Positions 9,309-18,370 of a stretch of 64,000 nucleotides of DNA are shown here, piece by piece. The position numbers and the translations under genes were made by a program. Each line of letters opens with the position of its first letter. The stretch's first letter is position 1. The stretch covers positions 75,710-139,709 of the forward strand of contig CAZKTA010000007.1 of NCBI GenBank assembly GCA_964555645.1, read 5' to 3'. Below the pieces are notes generated by a model that was not told the DNA's origin, did not search any database, and saw only the letters and a program-made list of their open reading frames with translations. This DNA is from DTLC01 sp964555645 (GTDB lineage Bacteria > Verrucomicrobiota > Verrucomicrobiia > Limisphaerales > DTLC01).

Positions 9309-9466
9309 GACTGTTTGAAGTTAACCGGTCAGCGGCACATTTTCAATGTATAAATCGAATCCGCCAAAGTGCACGCTCGTGCCGAAGTGCCAACTGCTTC
9401 TGTGGCATGTGCGCGTGGCGAACCCGTAGTTGTTGAGGCAACGCCATGTCGCCGGGCTTGGGTTTA

Positions 9467-9748
9467 TCAGGTATAACCACTGCTCGGAAAGAAATCTTCC
9501 GAATGCGCGGCTATGTACCAGCTGATTAGGCATATGCAACTCGTGACGCAAAAGCCTACAAACCCAAGACGTCTGCCCAAATCAATGTAACCTTTTGCAG
9601 GGTTAAACTGGCCTTTTGTTTTGCGCGCAGTAACCGTGCCACAGATCCATGCGCTTAAGGCAAATGGAAGCCCCAAAACAGGAATCAATCCGAGCAGACC
9701 CAGCACAAAGCACCAAATCGCGCGCTTGATGAGACTAATCTTGTCCAT
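9467..9748 (-). CDS. Small membrane protein, last gene of the pseudopilus operon
   Basis: A 93-residue protein with two hydrophobic segments. The first, 'LGLLGLIPVLGLPFALSAWI', resembles DUF4190-like small membrane proteins; the second is 'GFVGFCVTSCICLISWYIAA'. Between them is a basic loop with 'KTKGQFNPAKGYIDLGR'. It begins 6 bp after the preceding pseudopilin-like gene and shares its strand, so it is probably co-transcribed. No catalytic motif is visible and its role is unknown. Confidence 0.65.
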   Translation of the reverse strand: MDKISLIKRAIWCFVLGLLGLIPVLGLPFALSAWICGTVTARKTKGQFNPAKGYIDLGRRLGFVGFCVTSCICLISWYIAAHSEDFFPSSGYT

Positions 9749-9754
9749 GGTAGG

Positions 9755-10033
9755 TTACTTCGCCTGGACGACCAGCGTTGCAGCGGTTGCGTTTGTTTGG
9801 CTGGTGGATTGTACCGGTGCAGACTCGAATTTTTCCAAGTGCCGTCGTTCGATGAGCCGTATTTCACGGTGCAACTGGTTCAGCACAGCGGTATTGCTCA
9901 TTACGAACACAACCATCAATGTTAGAAGCACAAAAACACCTAGCACGGCGAATCCGCTTTTGCCGTGCCGGCCATGCGGTGCGGCGGCGCTGGCAAGTTG
10001 CACAAGCGCGTTTGTCGAACAGTGTAATTTCAT
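9755..10033 (-). CDS. PilX/GspK-like small pseudopilin
   Basis: A 92-residue protein with a short leader, then G-FAVLGVFVLLTLMVVFVMS, a type IV pilin-like hydrophobic helix lacking the usual glutamate at position 5. This is the pattern of GspK/PilX N-termini. A charged helix (NQLHREIRLIERRHLEKF) follows, then a short Thr/Ala-rich end; the large GspK periplasmic domain is absent. The chosen ATG (10033) overlaps the preceding gene's TGA as ATGA. The longer frame reaching 10129 would overlap that gene by 100 bp and is unlikely. It may be a degenerate tip pseudopilin. Confidence 0.68.
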   Translation of the reverse strand: MKLHCSTNALVQLASAAAPHGRHGKSGFAVLGVFVLLTLMVVFVMSNTAVLNQLHREIRLIERRHLEKFESAPVQSTSQTNATAATLVVQAK

Positions 10034-10542
10034 TTGTTTTGCAGACCAGTCGGAACGGCTAGGAAACTGAACAACGGATGCAACCGCGTGCCTTTTCGGT
10101 ACTGTTCCAATTCGAGCTCGAGCCGCCACACTGTCACATGTTGCCGTTGCTCAGGTATCACCTGGCACGATTTAACACGCTCGAGCACAATCGTCCACGT
10201 TTCCTGCGGGCTGCCCCGGCGCACAAGTGCGTTGGTCAGAAATTGATACCTGATCTCGCTGGTGCTGTCTCGGATGGTCAGCAGCCACGCTTGGTTAGTC
10301 TGCTCGAGTTGGGGTGGCATAGTAGCAGACCGGACATCGGCACGCCACCGTTCGCCCGCATTGAGCGTGCGCACGATGTCGTCTGCGTTTCGCTGTAGGC
10401 CGATCGAGTTGTCCATGCACTGATAAAATGCCGCTGTCGAAAGACCCAACACAACTGCCACGGCGCCAATGCACACGAGACACTCAATCAACGTAATGCC
10501 GCGGCACCACTGGCTTTTTGCATTTGACGAGGTCGTTTTCAT
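10030..10542 (-). CDS. Pseudopilin with type IV prepilin N-terminus (GspJ/GspI-like)
   Basis: A 170-residue protein with a basic leader (MKTTSSNAKSQWCR), a prepilin cleavage motif G-ITLIE with Glu at +5, and a helix 'CLVCIGAVAVVLGLS'. The rest is a globular domain of about 130 residues containing 'RNADDIVRTLNAGERWRADVRSA'-type helices and beta strands, resembling minor pseudopilin GspJ. The leader would be cleaved and methylated by a prepilin peptidase, which is not in the window. Start and stop codons overlap both neighbours by 4 bp. Confidence 0.78.
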   Translation of the reverse strand: MKTTSSNAKSQWCRGITLIECLVCIGAVAVVLGLSTAAFYQCMDNSIGLQRNADDIVRTLNAGERWRADVRSATMPPQLEQTNQAWLLTIRDSTSEIRYQFLTNALVRRGSPQETWTIVLERVKSCQVIPEQRQHVTVWRLELELEQYRKGTRLHPLFSFLAVPTGLQNK

Positions 10543-10937
10543 TTAACAGTCGCTTCGCGTACGATCCTACCGATGCCGCGGGCGCTTGCGGCGGACCACT
10601 CGAGCCTGAGCCGATTGCCAGTGCGCGTAAGTACAAACTTGCCCCGCGGCAGGTTAGCCGCTGCGCGAGCTGAAACTTTGTATTCGTGTGTCCCTTCCGA
10701 ATACGCCTGCCATTCGCCTGAAACCAGGGTTTCCATCTCACCGTCCACAATTTCCATCGCAACAGCCCGATAATACCCAGCGCGCAACAGATGCGCGTCT
10801 TTGACAAACCCGATGCTAAGAGGTACGAGCACCGCTACAACTATCCCCATTGCAACAACAAGCTCGGCGATCAACATGCTGCCGGCTGCGCGGTGTCTGC
10901 CCGCAACCGTTCGAGTTTGAGTTTTGATACCTACCAT
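10539..10937 (-). CDS. Pseudopilin-like protein (GspI-like)
   Basis: A 132-residue protein with a basic leader ending RHRAAG, then SMLIAELVVAMGIVVAVLV, a pilin-like transmembrane helix. The glutamate sits at +6 rather than +5 relative to the glycine, so the exact processing site is uncertain. The short C-terminal domain contains 'RAVAMEIVDGEMETLVSGEW', close to the GspI/PilV pattern. The ATG at 10937 overlaps the end of the upstream gspF-like gene by 7 bp. In-frame codons further upstream would intrude far into that gene and were rejected. Confidence 0.75.
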   Translation of the reverse strand: MVGIKTQTRTVAGRHRAAGSMLIAELVVAMGIVVAVLVPLSIGFVKDAHLLRAGYYRAVAMEIVDGEMETLVSGEWQAYSEGTHEYKVSARAAANLPRGKFVLTRTGNRLRLEWSAASARGIGRIVREATVK

Positions 10938-12103
10938 TGCACAGCCAAGTTTGTGATTGCTATCAGGCCGCTGAAAACGGCACACACAATCGTTGCAACC
11001 ATCAGGCCGTTGGCCAAAACAAGTGCAGTTGTAACAACGTGTGCAAAAGTTTGCTCGAGTTGAAACGCTTTTGCATCAAGTGCGTCGTGCCACCCTGTCA
11101 GTGCCTGCAAAAACCCGCCCCGGCCATATGTTGCATTTGCGAGGCGCCAACGGAACTCACCCGAGTCATCCAGAGCCTGCACAGCTTCGGTAAGCTTGAC
11201 CCCGCGCTGAATGGCTTCGGCAACTTTCGCGGCGCGTCGTTGGACCACGGCGTTCGCAGTGCAATCGGCTGCCAACTGCACAGCCTCGGTTTCAGGCACA
11301 CCGGCATCGAGCAATACGCTCAGCATGGCGGAAAATGTCCGTTGCATCCGTTTACGCTTCCATGGCACAGCCCACGCAATCTTGTCCGGCAGCGAACCGA
11401 ACACCGCTTGGAGCGCGCTCACTACATACGGCCCGCCGATGTAAAAGAACGCAGCCAACAACAGCGCAACAAACAGACACACCTGCGCCACAATTAACAG
11501 TGTGAAATTTTCGCGAACAAATTCCCAAAGCACCGGAACCGTGTCACTTGCGTAGCCGAGCACGCCCTCATAAAGCTCGTCCATGCGCGGCAAGATGTAT
11601 ATGGCCAGCACAGTTGAAATCACCACGTTAACCGGCGTCAGTGCAAACGCCAAAACAATCATGTAGTTCATTGCGCCGCGTGTTTGTGAAATTGCATCTT
11701 GTAGAAGCTGTCTGCATGCAGGCAACACTTTGCCAACGTCACCGATGCGTTGGCCGGCACGCAGCATTGCAACAATTTGTGCCGGTAGCAGGCGCGGCAC
11801 TTTCGCAAGCGCGTCACTCAACGTGAGCCCTCTTTCGAGCCATGCAGCCAACAGATGGAATCGCGCGCCTAATGCGTAATCGCCGCTGGCCGCGGCCGAG
11901 ACGATTGTTTCCTCGATACGTCTGCCCTGCTTAAGCCCGGTCTCGACAATGTCCATGAAAAACAACCCGCGCTCAGTCCGCCGCATCGGCAGAGCAAGGA
12001 AATAATGAATCGCAAGAATGGTGCCTGCCAGCATGCCGAGCCTCAACACAATGACTGCTACGGCAACCAATAGGTGAATGAAGTCTGGCGGGCAGGAATT
12101 CAT
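10931..12103 (-). CDS. gspF: Second GspF/PilC-like inner-membrane protein of the operon
   Basis: About 390 residues, with two T2SSF-type domains separated by membrane segments. Domain 1 shows 'LTLSDALAKVPRLLPAQIVA' and 'MLRAGQRIGDVGKVLPA'. Domain 2 shows 'SVLLDAGVPETEAVQLAADC'. The protein ends in a transmembrane helix. GspF/PilC proteins form the cytoplasmic-membrane platform that couples the ATPase to pilus assembly. An extra N-terminal transmembrane segment and the divergence from the neighbouring gspF suggest specialisation. Start is ATG 12103 (10 bp after the previous stop) or GTG 12130 (overlapping by 17 bp). Confidence 0.82.
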   Translation of the reverse strand: MNSCPPDFIHLLVAVAVIVLRLGMLAGTILAIHYFLALPMRRTERGLFFMDIVETGLKQGRRIEETIVSAAASGDYALGARFHLLAAWLERGLTLSDALAKVPRLLPAQIVAMLRAGQRIGDVGKVLPACRQLLQDAISQTRGAMNYMIVLAFALTPVNVVISTVLAIYILPRMDELYEGVLGYASDTVPVLWEFVRENFTLLIVAQVCLFVALLLAAFFYIGGPYVVSALQAVFGSLPDKIAWAVPWKRKRMQRTFSAMLSVLLDAGVPETEAVQLAADCTANAVVQRRAAKVAEAIQRGVKLTEAVQALDDSGEFRWRLANATYGRGGFLQALTGWHDALDAKAFQLEQTFAHVVTTALVLANGLMVATIVCAVFSGLIAITNLAVQW

Positions 12104-12113
12104 TTTTTGTCCG

Positions 12114-13106
12114 TCACAGTTTGTCTGCACCTAACATTTGCAACAAGTGAACCAAACCCGAGAACATTGGCTGGATTTGCATCAGGATCACCAGCCCGAG
12201 CAGCATTACCGAGCAGGGCAGCGCCGAGTAAAGGAGTAGCTCTCTGCGGTAAGCCGCGCGTGCGCGGTACAGCTCGGCTGCGCGCGCGAACCCGGCAGCG
12301 AGATCTTCACCGCCATGCGCGACAAGCCAGATGAACAGCGGCGGAAAAGCGCGTCCTGGGCGGGCGAACTCTGTGAACTTCCCATGGCCGGCTGCAAGCC
12401 GGGTGCGCCATTGTGCGAGCTCCAAGCCGGCGATGGCGCCGCGCTCGAGTTGCTCGGCCAGTGATAAGGCTTTCTCTAACGTCACCCCGCCCCGAAGCAT
12501 CAGCGTCATTGCAGACGCAGCTTGCGAAAGGGCGGATTCTTTGAATGCTGGTAGGCGCCAGCGTAATGCGCGTCGTATGGCCGGAACGCTCGCCGCCACA
12601 ATCGCCACTAGGACTGCCAAGCCCAACAGGACAGGTGCAATCCAAAGATGAAGGATCGACAGCGTGAAGGAATAACTCCGCCCTACAAACTCTACAAAAA
12701 AACTCGGCCAGAACCAGTGCGTGAGCACGAAGCTAAGCAAACACGAGAGCCCAAACGAGCCTACCAGAACAATCATTGGGTAAACCATCAATCCTTTGAG
12801 CCGGGTCAGGAGCGTGTGGCAGTGCCGGTAATAGTCGGCCAGCAGTGTTAATACGCCTGGCAAGTTATTGCTTTGCGCGCCCACCTCGAGCATTGCCACG
12901 TAAAACTGGGGCAAACGCCGTGCCCGCAATGCCTCCTGTAACGGCGTGCCTTTAGCGAGGTCAGCCTCAAGTTGTTGCAACTCGTCCCGGAGTTGCCCGG
13001 CGCGCATGCCGGCGACCAACTGCCGCAGCGCACCTTCAAGCGGTATGCCATCGCGCAGCATCGCCGCAAGTTGCTGATTGAAAAATGCAAATTCGTCCAG
13101 GTTCAT
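12114..13106 (-). CDS. gspF: GspF/PilC-like inner-membrane assembly protein
   Basis: A 330-residue protein with the typical order: T2SSF domain (residues about 5-130, 'QLAAMLRDGIPLEGALRQLV' and 'LEVGAQSNNLPGVLTLLADYY'), transmembrane segments, second T2SSF domain ('MTLMLRGGVTLEKALSLAEQ' and 'HGGEDLAAGFARAAELY'), and a final transmembrane helix. It lacks the N-terminal about 60 residues of classical GspF. Its ATG overlaps the gspE stop as ATGA. Together with the next gene it gives the operon two different platform proteins, which could form a heteromer. Confidence 0.88.
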   Translation of the reverse strand: MNLDEFAFFNQQLAAMLRDGIPLEGALRQLVAGMRAGQLRDELQQLEADLAKGTPLQEALRARRLPQFYVAMLEVGAQSNNLPGVLTLLADYYRHCHTLLTRLKGLMVYPMIVLVGSFGLSCLLSFVLTHWFWPSFFVEFVGRSYSFTLSILHLWIAPVLLGLAVLVAIVAASVPAIRRALRWRLPAFKESALSQAASAMTLMLRGGVTLEKALSLAEQLERGAIAGLELAQWRTRLAAGHGKFTEFARPGRAFPPLFIWLVAHGGEDLAAGFARAAELYRARAAYRRELLLYSALPCSVMLLGLVILMQIQPMFSGLVHLLQMLGADKL

Positions 13107-14200
13107 AGACCGAGTACGCGTTTGTATTCCTTTTCATCTGACACACCTTGGACCATGAGCTCACGCGCTGAAGTTTCCAAGGATTTCTTGGGTACAACAC
13201 CCCGTACGTTGCCCCGGCGGATCTGCGTGCGCATGGCATCGTCCAGTCGCACCCATTCCACCAATGGCACGCGCCCGCGGTAACCCGTGCCGAGGCAGGT
13301 TGTGCAGCCTGCACCGCCGCACCCAATGCATAAGCGCCGCATCAGGCGTTGGTTGATGATCATGTCCAACGCGGACGCAACGGCGGAATGATCCGTGCAC
13401 ATTGCAAGGAGCCGATCACACACGCCGCGACACGAGCCCGCGTGTAATGTGGAGATGACCAGGTGCCCCGTTAACGCAGCGCGCACGGCAACGTTTGCAG
13501 TTTCATCATCCCGAATCTCGCCTATGACAATGACCTGCGGGTCTTGCCGTAGCAGATGCCGCGCTGCTTTGGCGTAGTCGAGGCCGGTTGCTTCGTTGAT
13601 CTCGGTCTGCATGATCCCGGGGATGATCTGCTCGACCGGGTCCTCGATTGTGATAACATGTCGCTGGCCGGCTTTGGCTATGTGGTGGAGGCATGCGTAA
13701 ATTGTGGTTGTTTTACCGCTGCCAGCCGGCCCGGTCAGAAGCAGTAACCCCGCTGGCCGGCGCAGAAACGTTTCAAGCTCGACGCGTGCTGAGTCCGGAA
13801 AGTCGAGTTCGGCTAACCCCCTGACAGGCGCAGGGTCGAACAGGCGTAAGACGATTTTCTCGCCGGTCACCGTAGGATATGTGGCGACGCGAATATCGTT
13901 TTTGGCTTTCACAGCTTGGCGCTCGATGCGGCCGTCTTGAGGCAACGATTCCTGGTAGGTCTTGAGCCGCGCAAGGTACTTGATCCGACCAAAGACGCGC
14001 TCGGCGACGCCGGCAGGCAGGGTTGTCACAGGGCTCATTACACCGTCCAATCTGAAGCTGACTTCAGCGGTGCTACCGCGCATTTGCAGGTGGATATCAC
14101 TTGCACCGGCCGACTCAGCACGCCGGATCAACTGCTCGAGTATTGTCGGTGCGTCTTGGCGAGCCTCGGCAGATTTATTTGTGTGGGCGGCCTGTTCCAT
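13103..14200 (-). CDS. gspE: Short GspE/PilB-family secretion ATPase
   Basis: About 365 residues. It has the N2-type domain ('SAGASDIHLQMRGSTAEVSF'), Walker A GPAGSGKTT (about 157-165), the Asp box region 'ITIEDPVEQ', Walker B VIVIGEIRD, and the His box 'STLHAG'. Near the C-terminus CIGCGGAGCTTC supplies the four cysteines of the zinc-binding motif. The N1 domain that normally docks on GspL/PilM is missing (usual length over 500 residues). ATPases of this family power pseudopilus or pilus assembly at the inner membrane. It is the first gene of the tight operon down to 9467. GTG 14212 is an alternative start. Confidence 0.93.
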   Translation of the reverse strand: MEQAAHTNKSAEARQDAPTILEQLIRRAESAGASDIHLQMRGSTAEVSFRLDGVMSPVTTLPAGVAERVFGRIKYLARLKTYQESLPQDGRIERQAVKAKNDIRVATYPTVTGEKIVLRLFDPAPVRGLAELDFPDSARVELETFLRRPAGLLLLTGPAGSGKTTTIYACLHHIAKAGQRHVITIEDPVEQIIPGIMQTEINEATGLDYAKAARHLLRQDPQVIVIGEIRDDETANVAVRAALTGHLVISTLHAGSCRGVCDRLLAMCTDHSAVASALDMIINQRLMRRLCIGCGGAGCTTCLGTGYRGRVPLVEWVRLDDAMRTQIRRGNVRGVVPKKSLETSARELMVQGVSDEKEYKRVLGL

Positions 14201-14370
14201 GAACTCGCACACTACACATTTGCATTAGAGTGCCGCCAAGCTTATAGCCTGTCAATTGTTATTCCCTGTGATAGTTACTGGTACACCCGGGATCGCCCCG
14301 ATTAAAGATTCCCCACCTGACTTGCTCTGGCCGAACATGACTGTTTACACTCCGGCTGCCGCTGTCGGTT

Positions 14371-16008
14371 ATGACAGGACGCGTTCAATGCTTTAGGGTG
14401 TGGTTACCCGGGTTTTTACGCCGGCACTGGAGCCGTGTCGTATTTGTGGTTGTACTTACACTAGTTGCAGGGGTGCGGCTCAGGTTGTTGGATCTGCCAC
14501 TCGAACGCGACGAAGGCGAGTACGCATACGTAGGCCAACTCTTGTTGGAGGGTGTACCGCCGTACAAGCTGGCCTACAATATGAAATTCCCAGGCACATA
14601 CGTTGCCTATGCGTTCATCATGCTTGTGTTCGGCCAGACACCGGCCGGGATTCATCTGGGACTGATGTGCGTGACAACACTCACTGCTCTGATGCTTTAC
14701 CGGGTTGGCTGCCGCATGCTGGACGAGACTGCTGGTTTCGTTGCCGCAACAGCTTATGCGCTATTGGCGGCCTCACCGGCACTGCTCGGGTTGGCTGGGC
14801 ACGCAACGCATTTTGCCGCGCTGTTTGTGGCCGCTGGACTGTTGATCTTGTGGCGCGCTGATCAACGGTTGAATTTGTGGCGGGTTGCTGTAGGCGGGCT
14901 CATGTTCGGTTTTGCTACGTTGATGAAACAGCACGCGGCGTTGTTTTGTCTTTGGGGACTTTGGATTGTAGCAGCAGCAAGTCGGCGACTTGAAGTTCAG
15001 TGGACCGGTAGGGGCCGGCTTTTGTTGTTGTTTTGCGCCGGTGTACTTACGCCACTGTTTGTATGTTGTGTTGCGCTGTGGTGGTCGGGTGTGCTGGAGC
15101 AGTTCGTGTTCTGGGCCTTAAATTACGCATCGGCGTATGTCAGATTGGTACCACTGCACAAGGCGTCGCAACAGATTCTTGAAGCTTTGGGGAAAGTGGG
15201 TGAGCGAGACCAGTTGGTGTGGTTGACGGTGTTAATCGGGCTGGGCTTCGTTTTTGCAGACGATAGACTGCACAAATATAGGGTGCAGTTGCTTGCGTTT
15301 TTCTTGGTATCGCTTCTAACGACAGTACCGGGGTTTTATTTCCGCCGACACTATTTCATTTTGATGTTGCCGGCAGCCGGGTTGTTGGCTGGGTGCGGCG
15401 TGAGTGCAGCCCGCGCACTTTTTGAGTCCGATAAACTTAAGGCCAATGGTGCCTTGCCTGTACTTGCGTATCTTGGTGTTATAACGGTCAATTTCATCCA
15501 GAACAGTGACATCTGGCTTAAAGCAACTCCACGACAGGCTACAGTTGCGATGTACTTCGGTAACCCGTTTGCAGAGTCGCAAGTGATTGCGGACTACATC
15601 CGGACAAATTCGGCGCCGGACGCCAAGGTAGCTATCCTCGGCTCAGAACCACAGATTTTCTTCCTTTCAAAGCGGCGGTCAGCAACAGGTTATATCTACA
15701 CTTACCCGTTAATGGAACCGCACCCGTATGCCGGGTGGATGCACAAACAAATGATTCAGGAAATTGAATCTGCAAAGCCTGAATTTGTTCTTTTCGTGTT
15801 GATACCAGGATCGTGGCTGGCCGGGCCTGAATCGGGCACTCGAATTATTGAATGGTGGGCAAATTCGTACCGGACAAACTATATGCTGGCCGGGGTGGCA
15901 GTAATGAAACCGCCACACGACACGCAGTTTTTATGGGGCCAAGCCGCCGTCGAGTTTGGTGAACAGCCACGTTTAGGCATATTGATTTATCGTAGAAACG
16001 CGCACTGA
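14371..16008 (+). CDS. GT39/ArnT-like membrane glycosyltransferase
   Basis: A 545-residue membrane protein with about eleven hydrophobic segments. The first periplasmic loop has the acidic motif LERDEGEYAY, which corresponds to the catalytic Asp/Glu of protein mannosyltransferase and ArnT-type enzymes (PMT_2 domain). Such enzymes transfer a sugar from a polyprenyl-phosphate donor to lipid, glycan or protein on the outer face of the inner membrane; donor and acceptor cannot be told. It diverges from the secretion operon with a 170 bp intergenic region. A second GT39-like protein is encoded at 31641-33356. Confidence 0.85.
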   Translation: MTGRVQCFRVWLPGFLRRHWSRVVFVVVLTLVAGVRLRLLDLPLERDEGEYAYVGQLLLEGVPPYKLAYNMKFPGTYVAYAFIMLVFGQTPAGIHLGLMCVTTLTALMLYRVGCRMLDETAGFVAATAYALLAASPALLGLAGHATHFAALFVAAGLLILWRADQRLNLWRVAVGGLMFGFATLMKQHAALFCLWGLWIVAAASRRLEVQWTGRGRLLLLFCAGVLTPLFVCCVALWWSGVLEQFVFWALNYASAYVRLVPLHKASQQILEALGKVGERDQLVWLTVLIGLGFVFADDRLHKYRVQLLAFFLVSLLTTVPGFYFRRHYFILMLPAAGLLAGCGVSAARALFESDKLKANGALPVLAYLGVITVNFIQNSDIWLKATPRQATVAMYFGNPFAESQVIADYIRTNSAPDAKVAILGSEPQIFFLSKRRSATGYIYTYPLMEPHPYAGWMHKQMIQEIESAKPEFVLFVLIPGSWLAGPESGTRIIEWWANSYRTNYMLAGVAVMKPPHDTQFLWGQAAVEFGEQPRLGILIYRRNAH

Positions 16009-16341
16009 CCAAGGTGCACTGTTCTTTGACGCGGCAACTGCCTGAGCACGGTGCTCATTCGTTCCCTTGCTTGCTCGGACTTAATTTTGGGGTTAAATAT
16101 TGTAGGTGACTCAGACCAAGCCAGTTCGCCCGATTGCAGTTACACGGCAACCGCCGGTCACCGCCAAGTTCGGCTGCTCGGACCGCAGCGGCGCCGTTGT
16201 TGAAATTGCGTTCAAACAAAACACCGCGTTCATTGGTTCAGTTGCGCTGGATCGACCTGCCCACCGGCGCTGGCTAAGACTGACAAGTGGCATGCCAGCC
16301 TGTGCGCCAAAAAACATCGTAAGCTACTAACACACCTCAAA
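16009..16341 (+). other. Intergenic stretch, no supported gene
   Basis: No protein-like frame is convincing here. A 74-residue GTG-started frame exists but has no recognisable pattern and no ribosome-binding site. An AT-rich patch around 16080-16105 (TTAATTTTGGGGTTAAATAT) may be promoter-like. The rest shows no clear structure. Confidence 0.4.
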
Positions 16342-17199
16342 ATGAATCCGTACCATAGTTTTGTGTCGCGATTTGCACAGCTTTTGCACGAGTGCAAAAG
16401 TTATTCACTCGGCGAGTTTGAGAACCCTGGCCGACCTGAGGTTTCCTCAGATGCGCCTCGTGTATTGCTTTTCTCGCCGCATCCAGACGATGAATGCGTT
16501 TCAGGTGTACTGCCGTTGCGGCTGTTACGCGAGGCAGGTATGAACGTGTTGAATGTGGCTGTGACACTTGGCGGTCGAAAGGAACGGCGCGCTGCACGGC
16601 TCCAAGAATTAAGAAATGCATGCGAGTACCTCGGGTTTGGGCTTATCCTAACCGGACCAGAAGGCCTCGAACGCATTGCCCCCGAAACACGGCTTCAAGA
16701 CGCAGCATACTGGCGCAGCTGCGTCGAAACAATAGCCAAGATTTTAGCGTTATACCAACCGGGTGTGATTTTCCTGCCGCATGCACATGATTGGCATCCG
16801 ACGCATATCGGCACGCATTTGCTTGTGATGGATGCGCTTAACCTGCAACTGACACGGTTCAGTTGCTATTTCGTGGAGACCGAGTACTGGTGTACGATGC
16901 CAACACCAAATCTTCTTGTCGAAGCCAACGAAGACCATGTCGGCGACCTTGTAACAGCGTTGTCGTTCCACAAGGGTGAAATTGCGCGAAACCCTTACCA
17001 TGTAAGCCTGCCTGCGTTGCTGCATGACAATGTGCGGCGCGGCGCTGAACTTGTCGGTGGGCGCGGCGCCGCAGCGCCGAACTATCTATTTGGCGGCGTG
17101 TACCGGTTACGGAAATGGACACAAAACCAGCTCACCGACGTGTTGGCTCAGGGTAAGTTCGTTCCGCGCGAAGCTAATCTGAGCATATTGTTCACCTGA
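16342..17199 (+). CDS. PIG-L/LmbE family N-acetylglucosaminyl deacetylase-like enzyme
   Basis: A 285-residue zinc-dependent deacetylase-like protein. The signature SPHPDDECVSG (residues about 52-62) supplies the His and Asp metal ligands and the catalytic base; 'HAHDWHPTHIGTH' supplies the downstream histidine ligand. The family removes N-acetyl groups from GlcNAc-linked lipids or thiols (mycothiol, bacillithiol pathways) or from other amino-sugars. A tail of about 60 residues includes 'AELVGGRGAAAPNYLFGGVY', resembling glucosamine-6-phosphate deaminase-associated LmbE proteins. Substrate is uncertain. Confidence 0.87.
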   Translation: MNPYHSFVSRFAQLLHECKSYSLGEFENPGRPEVSSDAPRVLLFSPHPDDECVSGVLPLRLLREAGMNVLNVAVTLGGRKERRAARLQELRNACEYLGFGLILTGPEGLERIAPETRLQDAAYWRSCVETIAKILALYQPGVIFLPHAHDWHPTHIGTHLLVMDALNLQLTRFSCYFVETEYWCTMPTPNLLVEANEDHVGDLVTALSFHKGEIARNPYHVSLPALLHDNVRRGAELVGGRGAAAPNYLFGGVYRLRKWTQNQLTDVLAQGKFVPREANLSILFT

Positions 17200-17452
17200 T
17201 CGGCTTGTGGGCAAAAGTTCAAACGCTGGCGTACCGCTGGTGTGCACCCACCAATGTAAGCATATCCACTCAACCCACCAGCTCTGCCTTTGCAAATCTG
17301 TTCCCGGCCAATTAGACTTGGTGTGACAGATTGGCTTGAGCAGACCCAGGCCGCGCAAACTGTGTAGGCTGTGAAAAGCAATTTATGCCTGCAACGCGAA
17401 AGCCGGCTGTTGAACGGGTGCAAGTGCGCAGGCCAAATAGCAGCGAAATATT

Positions 17453-18370
17453 ATGAACCTGTCGGTTCGAATAGGTAAATTGCAACTGCCGAATCCGGTG
17501 TTGGTTGCCTCCGGCACATTTGGCTACGGACTCGAGTACACCGGTCTTGTTGACCTCAACCAACTCGGTGCGGTGGTTGTTAAAGGGATTTGCTTGGAGG
17601 CTGTAAAGGGTAATCCACCACCGCGCACTGTCGAGGTCGCATCCGGTCTGGTGAATGCAATTGGTCTGCAAGGACCCGGCTTTGACGGTTTCATGGCAAA
17701 GTACTGGCCGTTCCTCAGCACGCTTAAAGTGCCGGTCATCATCAACATCTGGGGCAAAACAGTGGACGAATACGTCCAGATCACACAGCGGTTTGATTCA
17801 GTGCAAGGCGTTGCTGCGTTGGAACTTAACGTTTCGTGTCCAAACATAAAAGCAGGCGGCGCGCAGTTCGGCACTGACATCAAGGCGCTTGCGCGTGTAG
17901 TTGCTGCGTGTCGGAAAGCCACACGGTTACCGCTAATAACCAAGCTAAGCCCAAATGTGGTCAACATTGCCCCATACGCAGCCGCTGCAGAAGAGGCAGG
18001 AAGCGATGCGCTTTCAATAATGAACAGTTACCCTGCAATGGCGATTGACGTTGAAACACGCCGGCCCAAGCTCGGCAATATTACGGGTGGGTTAACCGGC
18101 CCGTGCATAAAACCGATCGCAGTAAAACTTGTCTGGGACGCCGCCGGGGCGGTAAAAATACCGATTATTGGTATCGGGGGTATTCAAACTGCAACCGATG
18201 CACTCGAGTTCATCATGGCTGGCGCAACTGCAGTTGCAGTCGGCACGGCAAACTTTTACGAGCCTCAAACGGCTTTGCACGTGCTGGCTGGCATTCGGCA
18301 GTTTATGGACGAGCACGGCATCGAAGACATACAGGCGTTGGTTGGGAGCGCACGCGCTGCCACGAAATAA
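17453..18370 (+). CDS. pyrD: Dihydroorotate dehydrogenase, class 1B catalytic subunit
   Basis: A 305-residue FMN-dependent TIM-barrel enzyme of pyrimidine synthesis. The class 1 pattern is clear: 'NPVLVASGTFGYG', 'GNPPPRTVEVASGLVNAIGL' and the catalytic cysteine in LNVSCPN (Cys129). Phosphate-binding glycines lie in 'IIGIGGIQTATDALEFIMAG'. Cys in place of Ser marks class 1. The sequence is closest in style to class 1B, which normally needs the iron-sulfur flavoprotein PyrK to pass electrons to NAD. No pyrK is adjacent. The ATG has no Shine-Dalgarno sequence. Confidence 0.95.
   Translation: MNLSVRIGKLQLPNPVLVASGTFGYGLEYTGLVDLNQLGAVVVKGICLEAVKGNPPPRTVEVASGLVNAIGLQGPGFDGFMAKYWPFLSTLKVPVIINIWGKTVDEYVQITQRFDSVQGVAALELNVSCPNIKAGGAQFGTDIKALARVVAACRKATRLPLITKLSPNVVNIAPYAAAAEEAGSDALSIMNSYPAMAIDVETRRPKLGNITGGLTGPCIKPIAVKLVWDAAGAVKIPIIGIGGIQTATDALEFIMAGATAVAVGTANFYEPQTALHVLAGIRQFMDEHGIEDIQALVGSARAATK

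Noticed and set aside
9321..9551. 76-codon minus-strand frame overlapping the small membrane protein
   Set aside because: It overlaps a better-supported gene by 85 bp in another frame and shows no protein-like pattern.
16106..16330. 74-codon GTG-started frame upstream of the PIG-L gene
   Set aside because: No ribosome-binding site, no recognisable family, and a similar-length frame exists on the opposite strand.
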